Shown: positions 9,426 through 17,317 of the stretch, piece by piece | Layout of the letters: every line of letters starts with the position of its first letter | Numbering within the stretch: the first letter of the stretch is position 1 | Assembly: GCF_900110035.1 (NCBI RefSeq) | Contig: NZ_FOCF01000002.1 | Span: 124,001-188,000, forward strand | Length of the DNA: 64,000 nucleotides | Source of the DNA: Sphingomonas gellani | Lineage (GTDB): Bacteria > Pseudomonadota > Alphaproteobacteria > Sphingomonadales > Sphingomonadaceae | Direction of reading: 5' to 3' | Translations under genes and position numbers: made by a program | The notes under the pieces: generated by a model | Seen by the model: the letters and a program-made list of their open reading frames with translations, nothing else | Told to the model about the DNA's origin: nothing | Database searches by the model: none

Positions 9426-9733
9426 GCGTTTGCTGCCGCAACCCGAGCGGCGATGAGCCTTTCCTCCATGGCCAACTCGCGGATGTGTTCGCCTGCTGCC
9501 GTGGCGGCCGCGATCTGGAGCTTCGGGTCGACGAGAGAGGCCCTGATGCGAGTTAGATGCCCACGTGCTTCGTCCGGTAGCGAGCCAAGTTCCATCGTCT
9601 TCGGCAACGCATCCGAGATCGTCGCACAAAGTCTGATCATGCTCGCCATCTCGAGCATCATCTTCGAGGCGTAATCCAAACCCTCCGCTTTCGTGAGAAG
9701 CACCGGCGGAGCAGGCAACTTGGAGGGGCTCAC
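9422..9733 (-). CDS. Helical early-operon protein, unknown function (103 aa)
   Basis: GTG start at 9733 overlaps the upstream stop (GTGA). The product is nearly all alpha-helical with amphipathic stretches (EGLDYASKMMLEMASMIRL and EHIRELAMEERLIAARVAA). There is no signal peptide or membrane helix. Function unknown. Confidence 0.6.
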   Translation of the reverse strand: MSPSKLPAPPVLLTKAEGLDYASKMMLEMASMIRLCATISDALPKTMELGSLPDEARGHLTRIRASLVDPKLQIAAATAAGEHIRELAMEERLIAARVAAANA

Positions 9734-9984
9734 AACCCGAACGCCTGCAGCACGTCCTGCGCGATCGCGATCGTCGACGCGGCGAAGGCGAGGGGGTGGC
9801 AGACGGCGCCGATCGCGACGCCGATGCCCATGCCGGCGAGCAGCAGCTTGCCTACGTCGCCGATCGTGTAGGGCACAGGCGGCAGATCGGTGCAGCAGGG
9901 GCAATCGTGATCGTGGATCTCGACCAGCAAGGGCGTGGGCCGCTCGAAATGGTACGAGCGGCTGATCTGGGCAGGACGCGTCAT
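9730..9984 (-). CDS. Small predicted membrane protein (84 aa)
   Basis: ATG at 9984 overlaps the upstream stop (ATGA). The N-terminal half is soluble and holds a HDHDCPCC cluster. The C-terminal half has one or two hydrophobic segments (LLLAGMGIGVAIGAVCHPLA). Function unknown; it lies beside another small membrane protein in the same operon. Confidence 0.6.
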   Translation of the reverse strand: MTRPAQISRSYHFERPTPLLVEIHDHDCPCCTDLPPVPYTIGDVGKLLLAGMGIGVAIGAVCHPLAFAASTIAIAQDVLQAFGL

Positions 9985-10172
9985 GGGTTCTTGCTCCCGG
10001 TCTGCTGCGCGAAGCGGAGGCGATCGATGCTCACGAGCTGAGCGGCGATCGCGAGGACGAGGCAGGCGACGGCTACGCGCACGGGGCCGTAGATCGTCGC
10101 GTAGAGGGCGATGCCGGCGAACAGCCCCGCAGCGGCGTGCAGGACGCGCAGCGATTTCCTGCGGCGGCTCAT
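9981..10172 (-). CDS. Small two-helix membrane protein (63 aa)
   Basis: ATG at 10172 overlaps the upstream stop (ATGA). A basic N-terminus (MSRRRKSLRV) is followed by two hydrophobic segments, typical of a small inner-membrane protein with a helical hairpin. Function unknown. Confidence 0.6.
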   Translation of the reverse strand: MSRRRKSLRVLHAAAGLFAGIALYATIYGPVRVAVACLVLAIAAQLVSIDRLRFAQQTGSKNP

Positions 10173-10606
10173 CGTGCTGCAAGCCCGGCGGCTGCTGCGG
10201 CGTGGATGGCGTCGACCTGGTCAACGATCGTCCGCAGATCGCAGGCAGAGCAGAGGTCCCGCTCGATCCAGTGGCAGACCCGGCCGAATGGGCCAACGCA
10301 CCCGTCGTAATTGCTGCAGGCGCAGTCGCGGCAGATGTGTGGAGGCGTGTCGCTCAGTCCCTGCCGCACGGCGTCGAGGCGTGCCAGCACGCCCATGTCG
10401 AGCGGGAAGGCGGCGGCGAGCGCGACCACCGTGCTGAAGCCGAGAGGTGCTGCGTCCGCCTCGATCAGGCGCAGCCATTCCGTGCGCTGGTGTTCCGGCC
10501 AGGCCGGATCGGTCGGCAGCCGGACGGCGACGTCGACGAGCGACTTGCCCGCGGCTTCACGGCGCTTTCGGATGTAGGTACCGGGGGAGATCACGGGCTC
10601 GGGCAC
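10169..10606 (-). CDS. HTH-like protein with a C-terminal cysteine cluster (145 aa)
   Basis: The N-terminal 70 residues look like a helix-turn-helix of XRE style (GTYIRKRREAAGKSLVDVAV). The C-terminal part has seven cysteines in the order CRDCACS, GCVGP, RVCHW and LCSAC, a likely metal-binding module. Such HTH plus Cys-cluster proteins are common in sphingomonad prophages and are probably regulators. The stop overlaps the next ATG. A gap of 104 bp separates it from the gene upstream. Confidence 0.6.
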   Translation of the reverse strand: MPEPVISPGTYIRKRREAAGKSLVDVAVRLPTDPAWPEHQRTEWLRLIEADAAPLGFSTVVALAAAFPLDMGVLARLDAVRQGLSDTPPHICRDCACSNYDGCVGPFGRVCHWIERDLCSACDLRTIVDQVDAIHAAAAAGLAAR

Positions 10607-10710
10607 GGCGGGTTCCAGGCATGCGACAAGCCGTTCCGCGCGGCGGGGCCATGCGGTCGGGCTTGTCGTCGGTGGTGGTGGTCAGGGGCGCGGGGCGCGG
10701 GGGTGGCGGG

Positions 10711-11196
10711 TCAGCTGGTGTCGGGCGCCGCTCCGCTGGTCTTGCGGCGAATCCTGTCGCGCAGGTTGGCGATGGCCGGGGTGCAGGCGGTGTCCGCCTC
10801 CTCGCACTCTTTGAGCGCGCGGCGGAGGGTGTCGAGCGAGGCGCCGGGTTGCATGGCTGCGATCAGCCATGCGGTCGCCTCGCCCGATTCACGGGCATAG
10901 TCCTGGGTGAGCAGGCCGAGCGCATCGGCGTCAGCGAACCGCTCGGCCGCCTCGCTCTCGATGATCCGGCCGAACGTCTCGTACAGCGGAAAGCCCTCGC
11001 GGCCGCCAGCGCGCCACGCGAGGTCGAGCTTGATCGCATCCTCGATCGTCAGACGCTCGCGCTTGTCGGGATCGGAGAGGGCGCGGAGGTAGCTTTCGGC
11101 GCGGCCGGTGGTCTCGGCTGCCAGTTCGATCGTCAGCTCGCCGAGCACGCGATACAGCGTATTCTCGATCGTGACGGGCGCACGCTCCTTCGTCAT
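10711..11196 (-). CDS. Early-operon regulatory-type protein (161 aa)
   Basis: A soluble helical protein. It begins MTKERAPVTIENTLYRVLGE and continues with a segment AESYLRALSDPDKRERLTIE that suits DNA- or protein-binding helices. I do not recognise the family with certainty. It is the second gene of the leftward early operon, after the Cro/YdaS-like gene, a place where phages often carry a CII-type or replication-control protein. Confidence 0.55.
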   Translation of the reverse strand: MTKERAPVTIENTLYRVLGELTIELAAETTGRAESYLRALSDPDKRERLTIEDAIKLDLAWRAGGREGFPLYETFGRIIESEAAERFADADALGLLTQDYARESGEATAWLIAAMQPGASLDTLRRALKECEEADTACTPAIANLRDRIRRKTSGAAPDTS

Positions 11197-11353
11197 GCGG
11201 CCAGCGTCCGAAAACGCGGCGCCGATCGCTGCATACGACCGGCGCCGGAGGCTGCACAGGTTGGGAGCGGCAGATCATTGCCTCGCACGAAAGATGCGGC
11301 TCGCGAGGTCCCGCCGGTCTGCCAGCGGACGGAAAGGAAATGTGTTGCAACGA

Positions 11354-11626
11354 TCATTGGGCCCGCACCAAGTCGGAGGGGCGGTCCTGACCAGTGGGGG
11401 CGGCTCCCTCGCGCGGGTAGAGGTCGGGGCGAAGGTCGTGCTTCGATACTCCCGTCGCTGCCTCAACTGTCAGAACGTATTCGCCAGGCAGTCTTTTTCC
11501 ATCTTGCAGGAGCTTGTGGACGTAAGGCTGACTCCGACCGATCAGTCTGGCGAACCCCGACTGCCGACCGACCGTGACGCGTACCGCACGGGCGAGTGGT
11601 GATTCGAGGTGGTCTTCGAGAGCCAT
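11354..11626 (-). CDS. Cro/YdaS-like HTH protein, first gene of the early operon
   Basis: A 90-residue product with a helix-turn-helix (GRQSGFARLIGRSQPYVHKL) in the style of YdaS/Cro-like repressors. ATG at 11626 is the best start; a longer reading from 11662 would cross the operator. It is transcribed away from the repressor gene at 11711. The 84-bp divergent region holds two identical operator palindromes. It probably acts as Cro: it binds the shared operators and heads lytic/early transcription. Confidence 0.75.
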   Translation of the reverse strand: MALEDHLESPLARAVRVTVGRQSGFARLIGRSQPYVHKLLQDGKRLPGEYVLTVEAATGVSKHDLRPDLYPREGAAPTGQDRPSDLVRAQ

Positions 11627-11636
11627 GCAAGAACGG

Positions 11637-11654
11637 CTATTCTGATTAGAATAG
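11637..11654. promoter_or_regulatory. Operator O1 (perfect inverted repeat)
   Basis: CTATTCT-GATT-AGAATAG, arms 7 bp, centre 4 bp. It lies just downstream of a leftward TTGACG (11662-11657), where it would cover the -35/-10 interval of the early-operon promoter. The same arms and spacing recur in O2. Confidence 0.8.
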
Positions 11655-11683
11655 ATCGTCAACAGCCAATCGAAGCTACCCAG

Positions 11684-11701
11684 CTATTCTGTGAAGAATA
11701 G
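11684..11701. promoter_or_regulatory. Operator O2 (perfect inverted repeat)
   Basis: CTATTCT-GTGA-AGAATAG, the same arms as O1 and 47 bp from it. The left arm contains TATTCT, a fair -10 for the rightward repressor gene, whose ATG is only 9 bp after the operator. There is no room for a normal ribosome-binding site, so the repressor mRNA may be leaderless or nearly so, as lambda cI is from PRM. Confidence 0.8.
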
Positions 11702-11710
11702 AACCATCCG

Positions 11711-12205
11711 ATGCGGCTGGGTGAGCGGATTGCGGAACGACGTTTGGCGAAGGGCTTCTCGCAAAGTGCTCTCGCGCGTCGGTCTGGGCTGTCTCAAGCC
11801 ACTATAGGTAAACTTGAGGCTGGCATCAGTTCGGGATCCTCGCACCTGCATAGGATCGCCCGGGAGCTTGGTACCACGCCAGAATACCTGACAGGTGAAA
11901 TCAACGATCCCGAGGTTGGTGCGCCACCACCGCTTCCTTCGCCTATGATCCAGCATCTTCTTATGCCGGTGGCGCTGCCAAGCGAAGCGGCGCTGACCGA
12001 GATGTACGAGGCTCAGCTAAAGGCATTGGCCCGGCTGGAGGGGGCCGAGCTTGCTCATGCTCTCGCCAAGCGTCTGCCCAGAGCTCTCGCGCGGCTGCAA
12101 GGCGCCGAGCTGTATGAGGAGTCGGATTCCGCTCCTGAAGCGCGCGAAGCGCCTGCACCTCCTGCCACAGATCATCACGAACCCCGGCGAGCTCGGCGCA
12201 CTTGA
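11711..12205 (+). CDS. XRE-family prophage repressor (CI-like, no peptidase domain)
   Basis: A 164-residue protein with a clear XRE helix-turn-helix at residues 4-58 (LAKGFSQSALARRSGLSQAT, ending in the typical GTTPEYLTGE). It lacks a LexA/CI-type serine peptidase, so RecA-stimulated self-cleavage is not expected. The C-terminal half repeats ALARLEGAEL / ALARLQGAEL exactly 20 residues apart, probably forming an oligomerisation coil. It is divergent from the Cro-like gene across O1/O2. Probable role: maintains lysogeny or quiescence of the element. Confidence 0.8.
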   Translation: MRLGERIAERRLAKGFSQSALARRSGLSQATIGKLEAGISSGSSHLHRIARELGTTPEYLTGEINDPEVGAPPPLPSPMIQHLLMPVALPSEAALTEMYEAQLKALARLEGAELAHALAKRLPRALARLQGAELYEESDSAPEAREAPAPPATDHHEPRRARRT

Positions 12206-12471
12206 CCCGACACTTTTTACACCGATGGCCGCACCCAGGCGAGCGACGGTATACGCGTACTGACACTCCGAATCGGGCCTCCCGTTCCCGTTGTGTTCCA
12301 TATCAGGACAGGTTGTAGCTGGGGAGTCGAAGCAGGCATGGGCAAATACCAGTAAACGGTGCTGTAACCGTGTGATCGGCCGTTACACATCCTTTCGGTG
12401 CAGACATGGAGATTGCGAGAAGCCGGCACGAACGGGCAGTCGCACTAGGCGGTTCAACCTGAGGGGCAAGC

Positions 12472-12747
12472 ATGGGCGGAATCAACGACGAGGGCGCTCG
12501 TAGGCGCGGCGCAAGCAAGGACACACCGCGCATCCAGCCGACGGGTGTGGTGCAGTTCCTGCTGACGGACAGGGGCGGGCATAATCAGGTGGTCTCGGTG
12601 CTGGTGCCTCATGGGCGCCGCGAGGTTCTAAACGTCGAATTCACGCTGGACGATTTCTACGCGTTCGCGGCCTGTGCGGCCGAAGTGTCGAGCAGCATCC
12701 AAAATGACCTGAAGAACGGAACCAATAGCGGCCAGCGTGGCCACTAA
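12472..12747 (+). CDS. Small protein, paralog of the product at 25779-25970 (91 aa)
   Basis: The start has a GAGGGG ribosome-binding site. The core GVVQFLLTDRGGHNQVVSVL is followed by VEFTLDDFYAFAACAAEVSS. The gene at 25779-25970 shows the same layout (IEFRLADFVAFADYTADVSA). The two define a small soluble family of unknown function. Both copies sit next to surface-polysaccharide genes of this island. Confidence 0.6.
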   Translation: MGGINDEGARRRGASKDTPRIQPTGVVQFLLTDRGGHNQVVSVLVPHGRREVLNVEFTLDDFYAFAACAAEVSSSIQNDLKNGTNSGQRGH

Positions 12748-12773
12748 GACAGTGCGAAAAGGCTGACCTGAAC

Positions 12774-13022
12774 ATGCGTGAAATGAGCATAGAGGAGATA
12801 CACAGGCGGGCGCGGCGCGGGCCCATGCTTCTCCTTTTGCGGCGCGCACTGTCGCTGATCATCACACTGCTCTCGACCATCCTGATCGCGCGCCTCGTTG
12901 GCCCGCGCGCCTATGGGCTTGCGGCCATGTCCGCAGTTGTGTTGTCCTTTTTGCAGGTGTTCCGCGATTATCGGCTGACCAACGCCATGTTATGGAAGCC
13001 TACAAAGGAGGTTGGCGCGTGA
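12774..13022 (+). pseudogene. Truncated Wzx-type polysaccharide flippase (N-terminal fragment)
   Basis: The 82 residues match only the start of an oligosaccharide flippase of the Wzx/MOP family (first two membrane helices, with ILIARLVGPRAYGLAAMSAV). The full-length relative at 24216-25664 has VIVARLLSPDDYGVTAMVAP at the same place and is 482 residues long. The reading frame then stops and overlaps the next GTG start as GTGA, so what is left may only serve to couple translation of the glycosyltransferase. Confidence 0.75.
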
Positions 13023-13885
13023 AAGAGGCTGGTCCGACTATTTCGGTGGTCATTCCGACTCACGGCAGAGCGAGGCTGCTGGCGGAAACCTTGTCTACCG
13101 TTGAAATGCAGACGCAAGCACCGAATGAGGTACTCGTCATTGATGATTTGGGCGATAGCGAGACGCGGGAATTAGTTCAGGTACGTGCATCTGCCTTTCC
13201 GGTCCCACTGCGTTATGTGCATAATGCAGCCGAGCCGGGTGCCTGCGGATCGCGCAACGTTGGAGCGCGGCTTAGCGCAGGCGAAGCCATAGCTTTCCTG
13301 GACGATGACGACAGATGGCTGCCGAGCTACCTCGAGGCGTTGTCGGCGCAGCTCTTATCTTCAGATACGGACTTTGTAATTTCGTACATCGATCGGTGTT
13401 TCCCGAATGGTTCGGTGAAGCACCTGACCACGGCTCCCGGCCTGACGGCGACGAACGTTCTGCATCAACGCGTCTACATGACCGGTAGCAGTGTCCTCAT
13501 ACGCCGTAACGCCTTCGAAGATGTCGGCGGGTTTGACCCGAACGTGCCCGTTTTCAACGACTGGGACTTCTTCATCCGCTTGGTGCGTGCGGGCAAGCGG
13601 TATCGGGTAGTGCCCGAGCCGTTGGTACAGTGGGTTGAGCACCACGGCGCGAGGATTACGACCGCTACACTGAGGCGCGCGGATGGGATTGACCGTTTCC
13701 TGGGCGTCTACGGCGGTGACATGGCGGCTGACGTCCGAGCATATTTTCTGAGAATCGCGTTCGGCATTCGCAAGGCACATGAGACATCGCGGGTTCGCCG
13801 TGCGCTCCTAACCGGTAGAATGTTCAGAAAGGCTGGATTGGCCGGCTCAGCCTTTATCGTGCGGCAGCATCTGCACCGGGGTTAA
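13019..13885 (+). CDS. Family-2 glycosyltransferase
   Basis: A 288-residue GT-A fold enzyme. It opens with TISVVIPTHGRARLLAETL, has VLVIDD near residue 40 and the metal/nucleotide-sugar motif AIAFLDDDDRWLPSY near residue 90. The chosen GTG at 13019 follows AAAGGAGG by 7 bp; the in-frame ATG at 12992 lies upstream of that site. It transfers a sugar from a nucleotide donor, probably to a lipid-linked or surface glycan. It is convergent with the next glycosyltransferase. The A/T content is visibly higher than in the backbone genes, a sign of transfer. Confidence 0.88.
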   Translation: MKEAGPTISVVIPTHGRARLLAETLSTVEMQTQAPNEVLVIDDLGDSETRELVQVRASAFPVPLRYVHNAAEPGACGSRNVGARLSAGEAIAFLDDDDRWLPSYLEALSAQLLSSDTDFVISYIDRCFPNGSVKHLTTAPGLTATNVLHQRVYMTGSSVLIRRNAFEDVGGFDPNVPVFNDWDFFIRLVRAGKRYRVVPEPLVQWVEHHGARITTATLRRADGIDRFLGVYGGDMAADVRAYFLRIAFGIRKAHETSRVRRALLTGRMFRKAGLAGSAFIVRQHLHRG

Positions 13886-13914
13886 TTCGGGCCCGACAAG
13901 TCGCGCGGTAGATT

Positions 13915-13931
13915 TAACTCGTTCGGAGTTA
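13915..13931. terminator. Small hairpin between convergent glycosyltransferase genes
   Basis: TAACTC-gttcg-GAGTTA lies 30 bp past one stop codon and 33 bp past the other. The stem is short and has no T-run, so it is only a weak candidate for a bidirectional terminator. Confidence 0.35.
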
Positions 13932-13963
13932 CTCCGGCATTGTGTCTGCCCGATGCTGAACCA

Positions 13964-15025
13964 TCAGATATGGCCAATGGCGTCTTCATAAAGCTCCGTG
14001 ACAATTTTGGCGATCCGCCGCCAATCGTTGCAATCGCGAAGGTCAGCGACACGAGCGGCGGGGTCTTCGGACAGGGCGCCGGCAATCGCTTCCTCTAAAT
14101 CCCGAACATCGAATGTAGAGGTGCGCGTCATGCCGCGCCCGCCCAGTTGCGCTTGCAAGGTGTCAAACGCTCCACCGGGTGGCGAAACGATACGGATTCC
14201 CCTCTCTGCCGCGAGCATCGCCATTCCAGAAGTCGACTCAGTCAAGTACGGGAATGCAATAACTGAACAGGCGGTGATCGCCGCTACTAGTTCAGCATCG
14301 TCCAAGCGTTTGTCGAACAGGTGAACCTTCCAACCCGCCTGACGTGCATCGTTGATCTGTCGCAAGATGCCCTTGCCGTAATCGTCTTTCGGCAACGCAC
14401 CAGCTATGAGGACCTCGAAACAGGGTGTTTGCCGAGTTAGATTAGCCAATACGCGATCAATACCCTTGTAAGGCCGAATGTCGCCAATGACACCCGCTAT
14501 TGCGCCAGAACTTTCCAAGCCAAAGCGTGCTCGGGCCTCCGCGAATGTTGGAGAAGGAGGGTAGGCATCACCGTACACCCCGTGGGGAACGATGCGAGAG
14601 CGAACGCGCCGCAGCGGAAGGTAGACATCCTCAGCACTTTGCTTGACCGACTCGCTCAGGTAGATCACTCCGTCCACGAGCCTGACGAAGTAAGCCATGA
14701 GCATGTGCTCAAGCTTGGGTCGTCGGGACGAATGCGACGTGACGTTGTGCGCGGTCCAGATCACGCGTGCGCCCCTGAGTTTCTGAACTGCAAGCGTCAG
14801 AACGAAGAGGGGCAACCGGTAAAGATACGCGTTTCCCTTGGCACTGGCGTACTGCTGTGGCCAGTGAACATGAACGATATCCGCGCGACCGAAAAGTGCC
14901 TGCTTGACGCTCGGGTCCACGACAGACCAGCCTGATTTTTCAAGCGCCTCCGCAAGGAGGAAGTTGTAGGGGTTCTCCCTTCGATTCCGGCGCGCCGGCA
15001 ATCCAAAAACCTTCTTCTGTGGCAT
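13964..15025 (-). CDS. Family-4 glycosyltransferase (GT-B fold)
   Basis: A 353-residue enzyme. The N-terminal half has DIVHVHWPQQYASAKG and VIWTAHNVTSHS, typical of GT4 mannosyl/glucuronosyl transferases. The C-terminal half has GVIGDIRPYKGIDRVL and the EX7E-like YLTESTSGMAMLAAE that binds the donor nucleotide sugar. No membrane helix. It probably builds an exopolysaccharide or O-antigen unit. It is transcribed alone, leftward; its upstream region (15026-15531) also serves the Crp-type gene. Confidence 0.88.
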   Translation of the reverse strand: MPQKKVFGLPARRNRRENPYNFLLAEALEKSGWSVVDPSVKQALFGRADIVHVHWPQQYASAKGNAYLYRLPLFVLTLAVQKLRGARVIWTAHNVTSHSSRRPKLEHMLMAYFVRLVDGVIYLSESVKQSAEDVYLPLRRVRSRIVPHGVYGDAYPPSPTFAEARARFGLESSGAIAGVIGDIRPYKGIDRVLANLTRQTPCFEVLIAGALPKDDYGKGILRQINDARQAGWKVHLFDKRLDDAELVAAITACSVIAFPYLTESTSGMAMLAAERGIRIVSPPGGAFDTLQAQLGGRGMTRTSTFDVRDLEEAIAGALSEDPAARVADLRDCNDWRRIAKIVTELYEDAIGHI

Positions 15026-15531
15026 GGTTCCCCGCGGATTATCGTCTCACGAAGGCCCCCTGGTGCACGGCGTTATATCAGGCAAGTGAATTGCATAGGT
15101 CGTGAACGCTTCGTTTGGTCGGACCGCTAAACGTCCAGTGTTGGGACCAGCGATGCCATCCGGGTTAATAGATGGCCATCTGTGACGGCCGAAGAAGGAA
15201 AACGCTTACATTCGTCGGACATCAGGTTCACCCGGCAGCTGATCGAGATCGCCAAGTCGCTCGACGTGGACCGAAATTCTTGCATCAGCATGCGTTCGGT
15301 CGCGTTGCTGAATTGGGGGTAGCGTTGGGGTATCGAGCAGCTTGATCGATTATGAAGGCCGCGGTTTCCCGCAACTTTTCCTGACCACGGCGGAGCGTAT
15401 ATCCGCCATGGTCGCGCGTTCGGCGCCATAAAGGATGCTTGCGGTCGTCGATCAAATTATCCTACATTAACAATGTAGTATCTCTAAACGCTCGCGTGAG
15501 ATGGGCGCTGTTGACGGCCGGGAGAATAAGC
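15026..15531. other. Intergenic region between divergent genes, holds repeat copy A
   Basis: This 506-bp stretch separates the leftward glycosyltransferase from the rightward Crp-type gene. No convincing gene is present. It contains repeat element A (15316-15412). A T/A-rich segment, AAATTATCCTACATTAACAA, near 15455 may contain a promoter for the Crp-type gene. Confidence 0.6.
15316..15412 (+). repeat. 97-bp DR-palindrome element, copy A
   Basis: GGGGTA at 15316 and again at 15327 (11 bp apart), then, 57 bp after the second, the inverted repeat ACCACGGCGGA-gcgtata-TCCGCCATGGT (15384-15412). A small GCGG-ttt-CCCGC hairpin sits between them. The same plan occurs in copies B, C, E and F. Confidence 0.8.
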
Positions 15532-16263
15532 TTGCCCTCCACATACCCGCTCCACCCCATGGAGGAGTTTGGCCGTCTGTCGGACGGCGAGCGAGACGCG
15601 GTGATCAAGCTTGTTGGGAAACCTCATGCGGTAGAACGCGGTGACACGATCCGGCGGGAAGGCGATCCCGCTGCCGGGTTCTTCCTGCTTTCGGAGGGTT
15701 GGGTGCTCGCGTCCATGCTGCTTCCCGCGGGACGCCGCCAGGTTCTGACGATCCATCTGCCCGGCGATGTGTTGGGCACGTCAAGTATGAGCAGCGACGA
15801 AGCAGTCGAGACGCTCACAGCGATCACACCTGCAGCCGTTTCCGCTATTTCGCTCACCGATTTTGGTCAGGTGATCCAAAAGCACCCGCGCATTGCGGTC
15901 AGCTTCTTGCTCAGCGCGCAACGTGAGCGAATCACCCTCATGGATCAGCTTGCCTCAGTAGGCCGAACTAGAGCGGAGCAGAGGATGGCGGCGCTTCTGG
16001 TCGACCTTACGGAGCGGCTAGGGCCTCTGCAGCTCGCAGAACATTCCACTTTTGATCTCCCGCTCACTCAGGAGGAGATCGGCGACGTACTCGGGCTCAC
16101 GGCCGTGCACGTGAACCGCACGCTAAAGATCTTGGAGATTGACGGCCTGATCGCGCGAAGCGGGCGGTGCGTCTCCATTCTCGCGATGGATCGGCTGGTG
16201 GAGCTCGGCGGCCGGCCGCGCCGCCCCGTTCGCTCGGGCCTCGACTGGCTACCCGCGAGATGA
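15532..16263 (+). CDS. Crp/Fnr-family transcriptional regulator
   Basis: A cAMP-receptor-like regulator of 243 residues from the TTG at 15532, which follows GGGAG by 7 bp (an open frame continues upstream to 15439, and an ATG is at 15559). The N-terminal cNMP-binding barrel has VERGDTIRREGDPAAGFFLL. The C-terminal winged helix has LPLTQEEIGDVLGLTAVHVN. There is no FNR cysteine cluster. Members of this type respond to redox, NO or cyclic nucleotides. It sits between repeat copies A and B and is the only clear gene of that interval. Confidence 0.85.
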   Translation: MPSTYPLHPMEEFGRLSDGERDAVIKLVGKPHAVERGDTIRREGDPAAGFFLLSEGWVLASMLLPAGRRQVLTIHLPGDVLGTSSMSSDEAVETLTAITPAAVSAISLTDFGQVIQKHPRIAVSFLLSAQRERITLMDQLASVGRTRAEQRMAALLVDLTERLGPLQLAEHSTFDLPLTQEEIGDVLGLTAVHVNRTLKILEIDGLIARSGRCVSILAMDRLVELGGRPRRPVRSGLDWLPAR

Positions 16264-16325
16264 CGACGCAGATCTAGCAGCCAGACTTCGATCTCGAGAG
16301 CGCGGCCCACGACAGTCCTGACATC

Positions 16326-16421
16326 GGGGTACTGGCGGGGTACTCTCGCAAGGTGGCGGCTTAGATTGCCCGGTCTTTGGCGGCCGCCCTTGACCATGGC
16401 GGAGGTCGTCTCCGCCATGGT
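16326..16421 (+). repeat. 96-bp DR-palindrome element, copy B
   Basis: GGGGTA at 16326 and 16337 (11 bp apart). The palindrome starts 56 bp after the second and is perfect over 12 bp: ACCATGGCGGAG-gtcgt-CTCCGCCATGGT (16393-16421). No T-run follows. Confidence 0.85.
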
Positions 16422-16479
16422 CGTCTGCGTCCGCTTACGCCCAATTGCAGATGTCTGATTGACTGCTAGAGTCGATGCC

Positions 16480-16752
16480 ATGTTGCTGTTGCTTACCACT
16501 CTGCTGTTTAGCGGCTTGGTTGGGTTCTGGCTCGCTTCGCTGACGATGACGCGGCCGCGACGAGCGCTGCTCACCCTTTGGGCGCTCGCCCCGTCAACCC
16601 TCTTTCTTGGCAAGGCCGTCACTGAAGGCGGCAGCAATTTGGTGCTTCCGTCGATCCCGTGGGCGATACTGGTCCTCATTGGTTGGGGAGGGACAGCGCT
16701 GCTGGGCTACTTCGTTGGTCGACCCCGGCGAAGATCTTACAAAGGCGGTTGA
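16480..16752 (+). CDS. Small inner-membrane protein (90 aa)
   Basis: Three hydrophobic segments are visible (LLLLTTLLFSGLVGFWLASL, a middle helix, and AILVLIGWGGTALLGYFVG), with a basic C-terminal tail. No family is recognised. An alternative TTG start lies at 16459. It follows repeat copy B by 58 bp. Confidence 0.55.
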   Translation: MLLLLTTLLFSGLVGFWLASLTMTRPRRALLTLWALAPSTLFLGKAVTEGGSNLVLPSIPWAILVLIGWGGTALLGYFVGRPRRRSYKGG

Positions 16753-16874
16753 GCAACCGTTCTTATCATCGAGCGATCAGCGTCCGCGAACCACCCAATT
16801 TCGGCCGTTCGCGATCGGTAAGCGGACGTGAAAAGCGGCCCGGCCGGACGCGCCCAGCAACGGACAATCGATCC

Positions 16875-17033
16875 TCAGGAGCAATTGTTCTCGCAGAAAG
16901 TCGCGACAACGTAGATGATGAAGAGAAGCGGCACGAGCAGGACGGCTAGGCAGCCCCATCCGAGCGCTTTGTAAACGGGGCTGGGTGGGTCGCTCCAGCG
17001 TGGCGGGCCATCGTCCCTATCCTCGTCGATCAT
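16875..17033 (-). CDS. Single-pass small membrane protein (52 aa)
   Basis: A charged N-terminus (MIDEDRDDGPPRWSDPP) is followed by one hydrophobic helix (LAVLLVPLLFIIYVVATF) and a short CENNCS tail. It resembles the many unnamed single-span proteins of sphingomonads. Function unknown. Confidence 0.5.
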   Translation of the reverse strand: MIDEDRDDGPPRWSDPPSPVYKALGWGCLAVLLVPLLFIIYVVATFCENNCS

Positions 17034-17095
17034 CTCGTGACGATAGCTGCATCGCCGACAGGCACAACGGCAGCTTCCAACCAATTCCCGACGTT

Positions 17096-17191
17096 CGGGT
17101 ACGGCGGAGGTATTCTCGCGATATAAAGGTGGAAACCCTGTGGTTTTCCGCGTGGGCTACGAACTTCGGCGGAGGATATCTCCTCCATGGT
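17096..17191 (+). repeat. 96-bp DR-palindrome element, copy C (diverged)
   Basis: CGGGTA at 17096 and GAGGTA at 17107 (11 bp apart). The palindrome begins 56 bp after the second: ACTTCGGCGGA-ggatatc-TCCTCCATGGT (17163-17191). The left arm has three changes against the consensus, but every spacing equals that of copy B. Confidence 0.7.
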
Positions 17192-17317
17192 CAGCCTGAT
17201 GCGAGTGGCGGACTGTCTGAAAGCGATGGAGGCCGGTGTCACATTCGCACGCTGCGTACTTGGTCCCATTGATCTACGGACTTGCCTAGGTGAGGGAAAG
17301 CGTGCCAGTCGGGTTGC

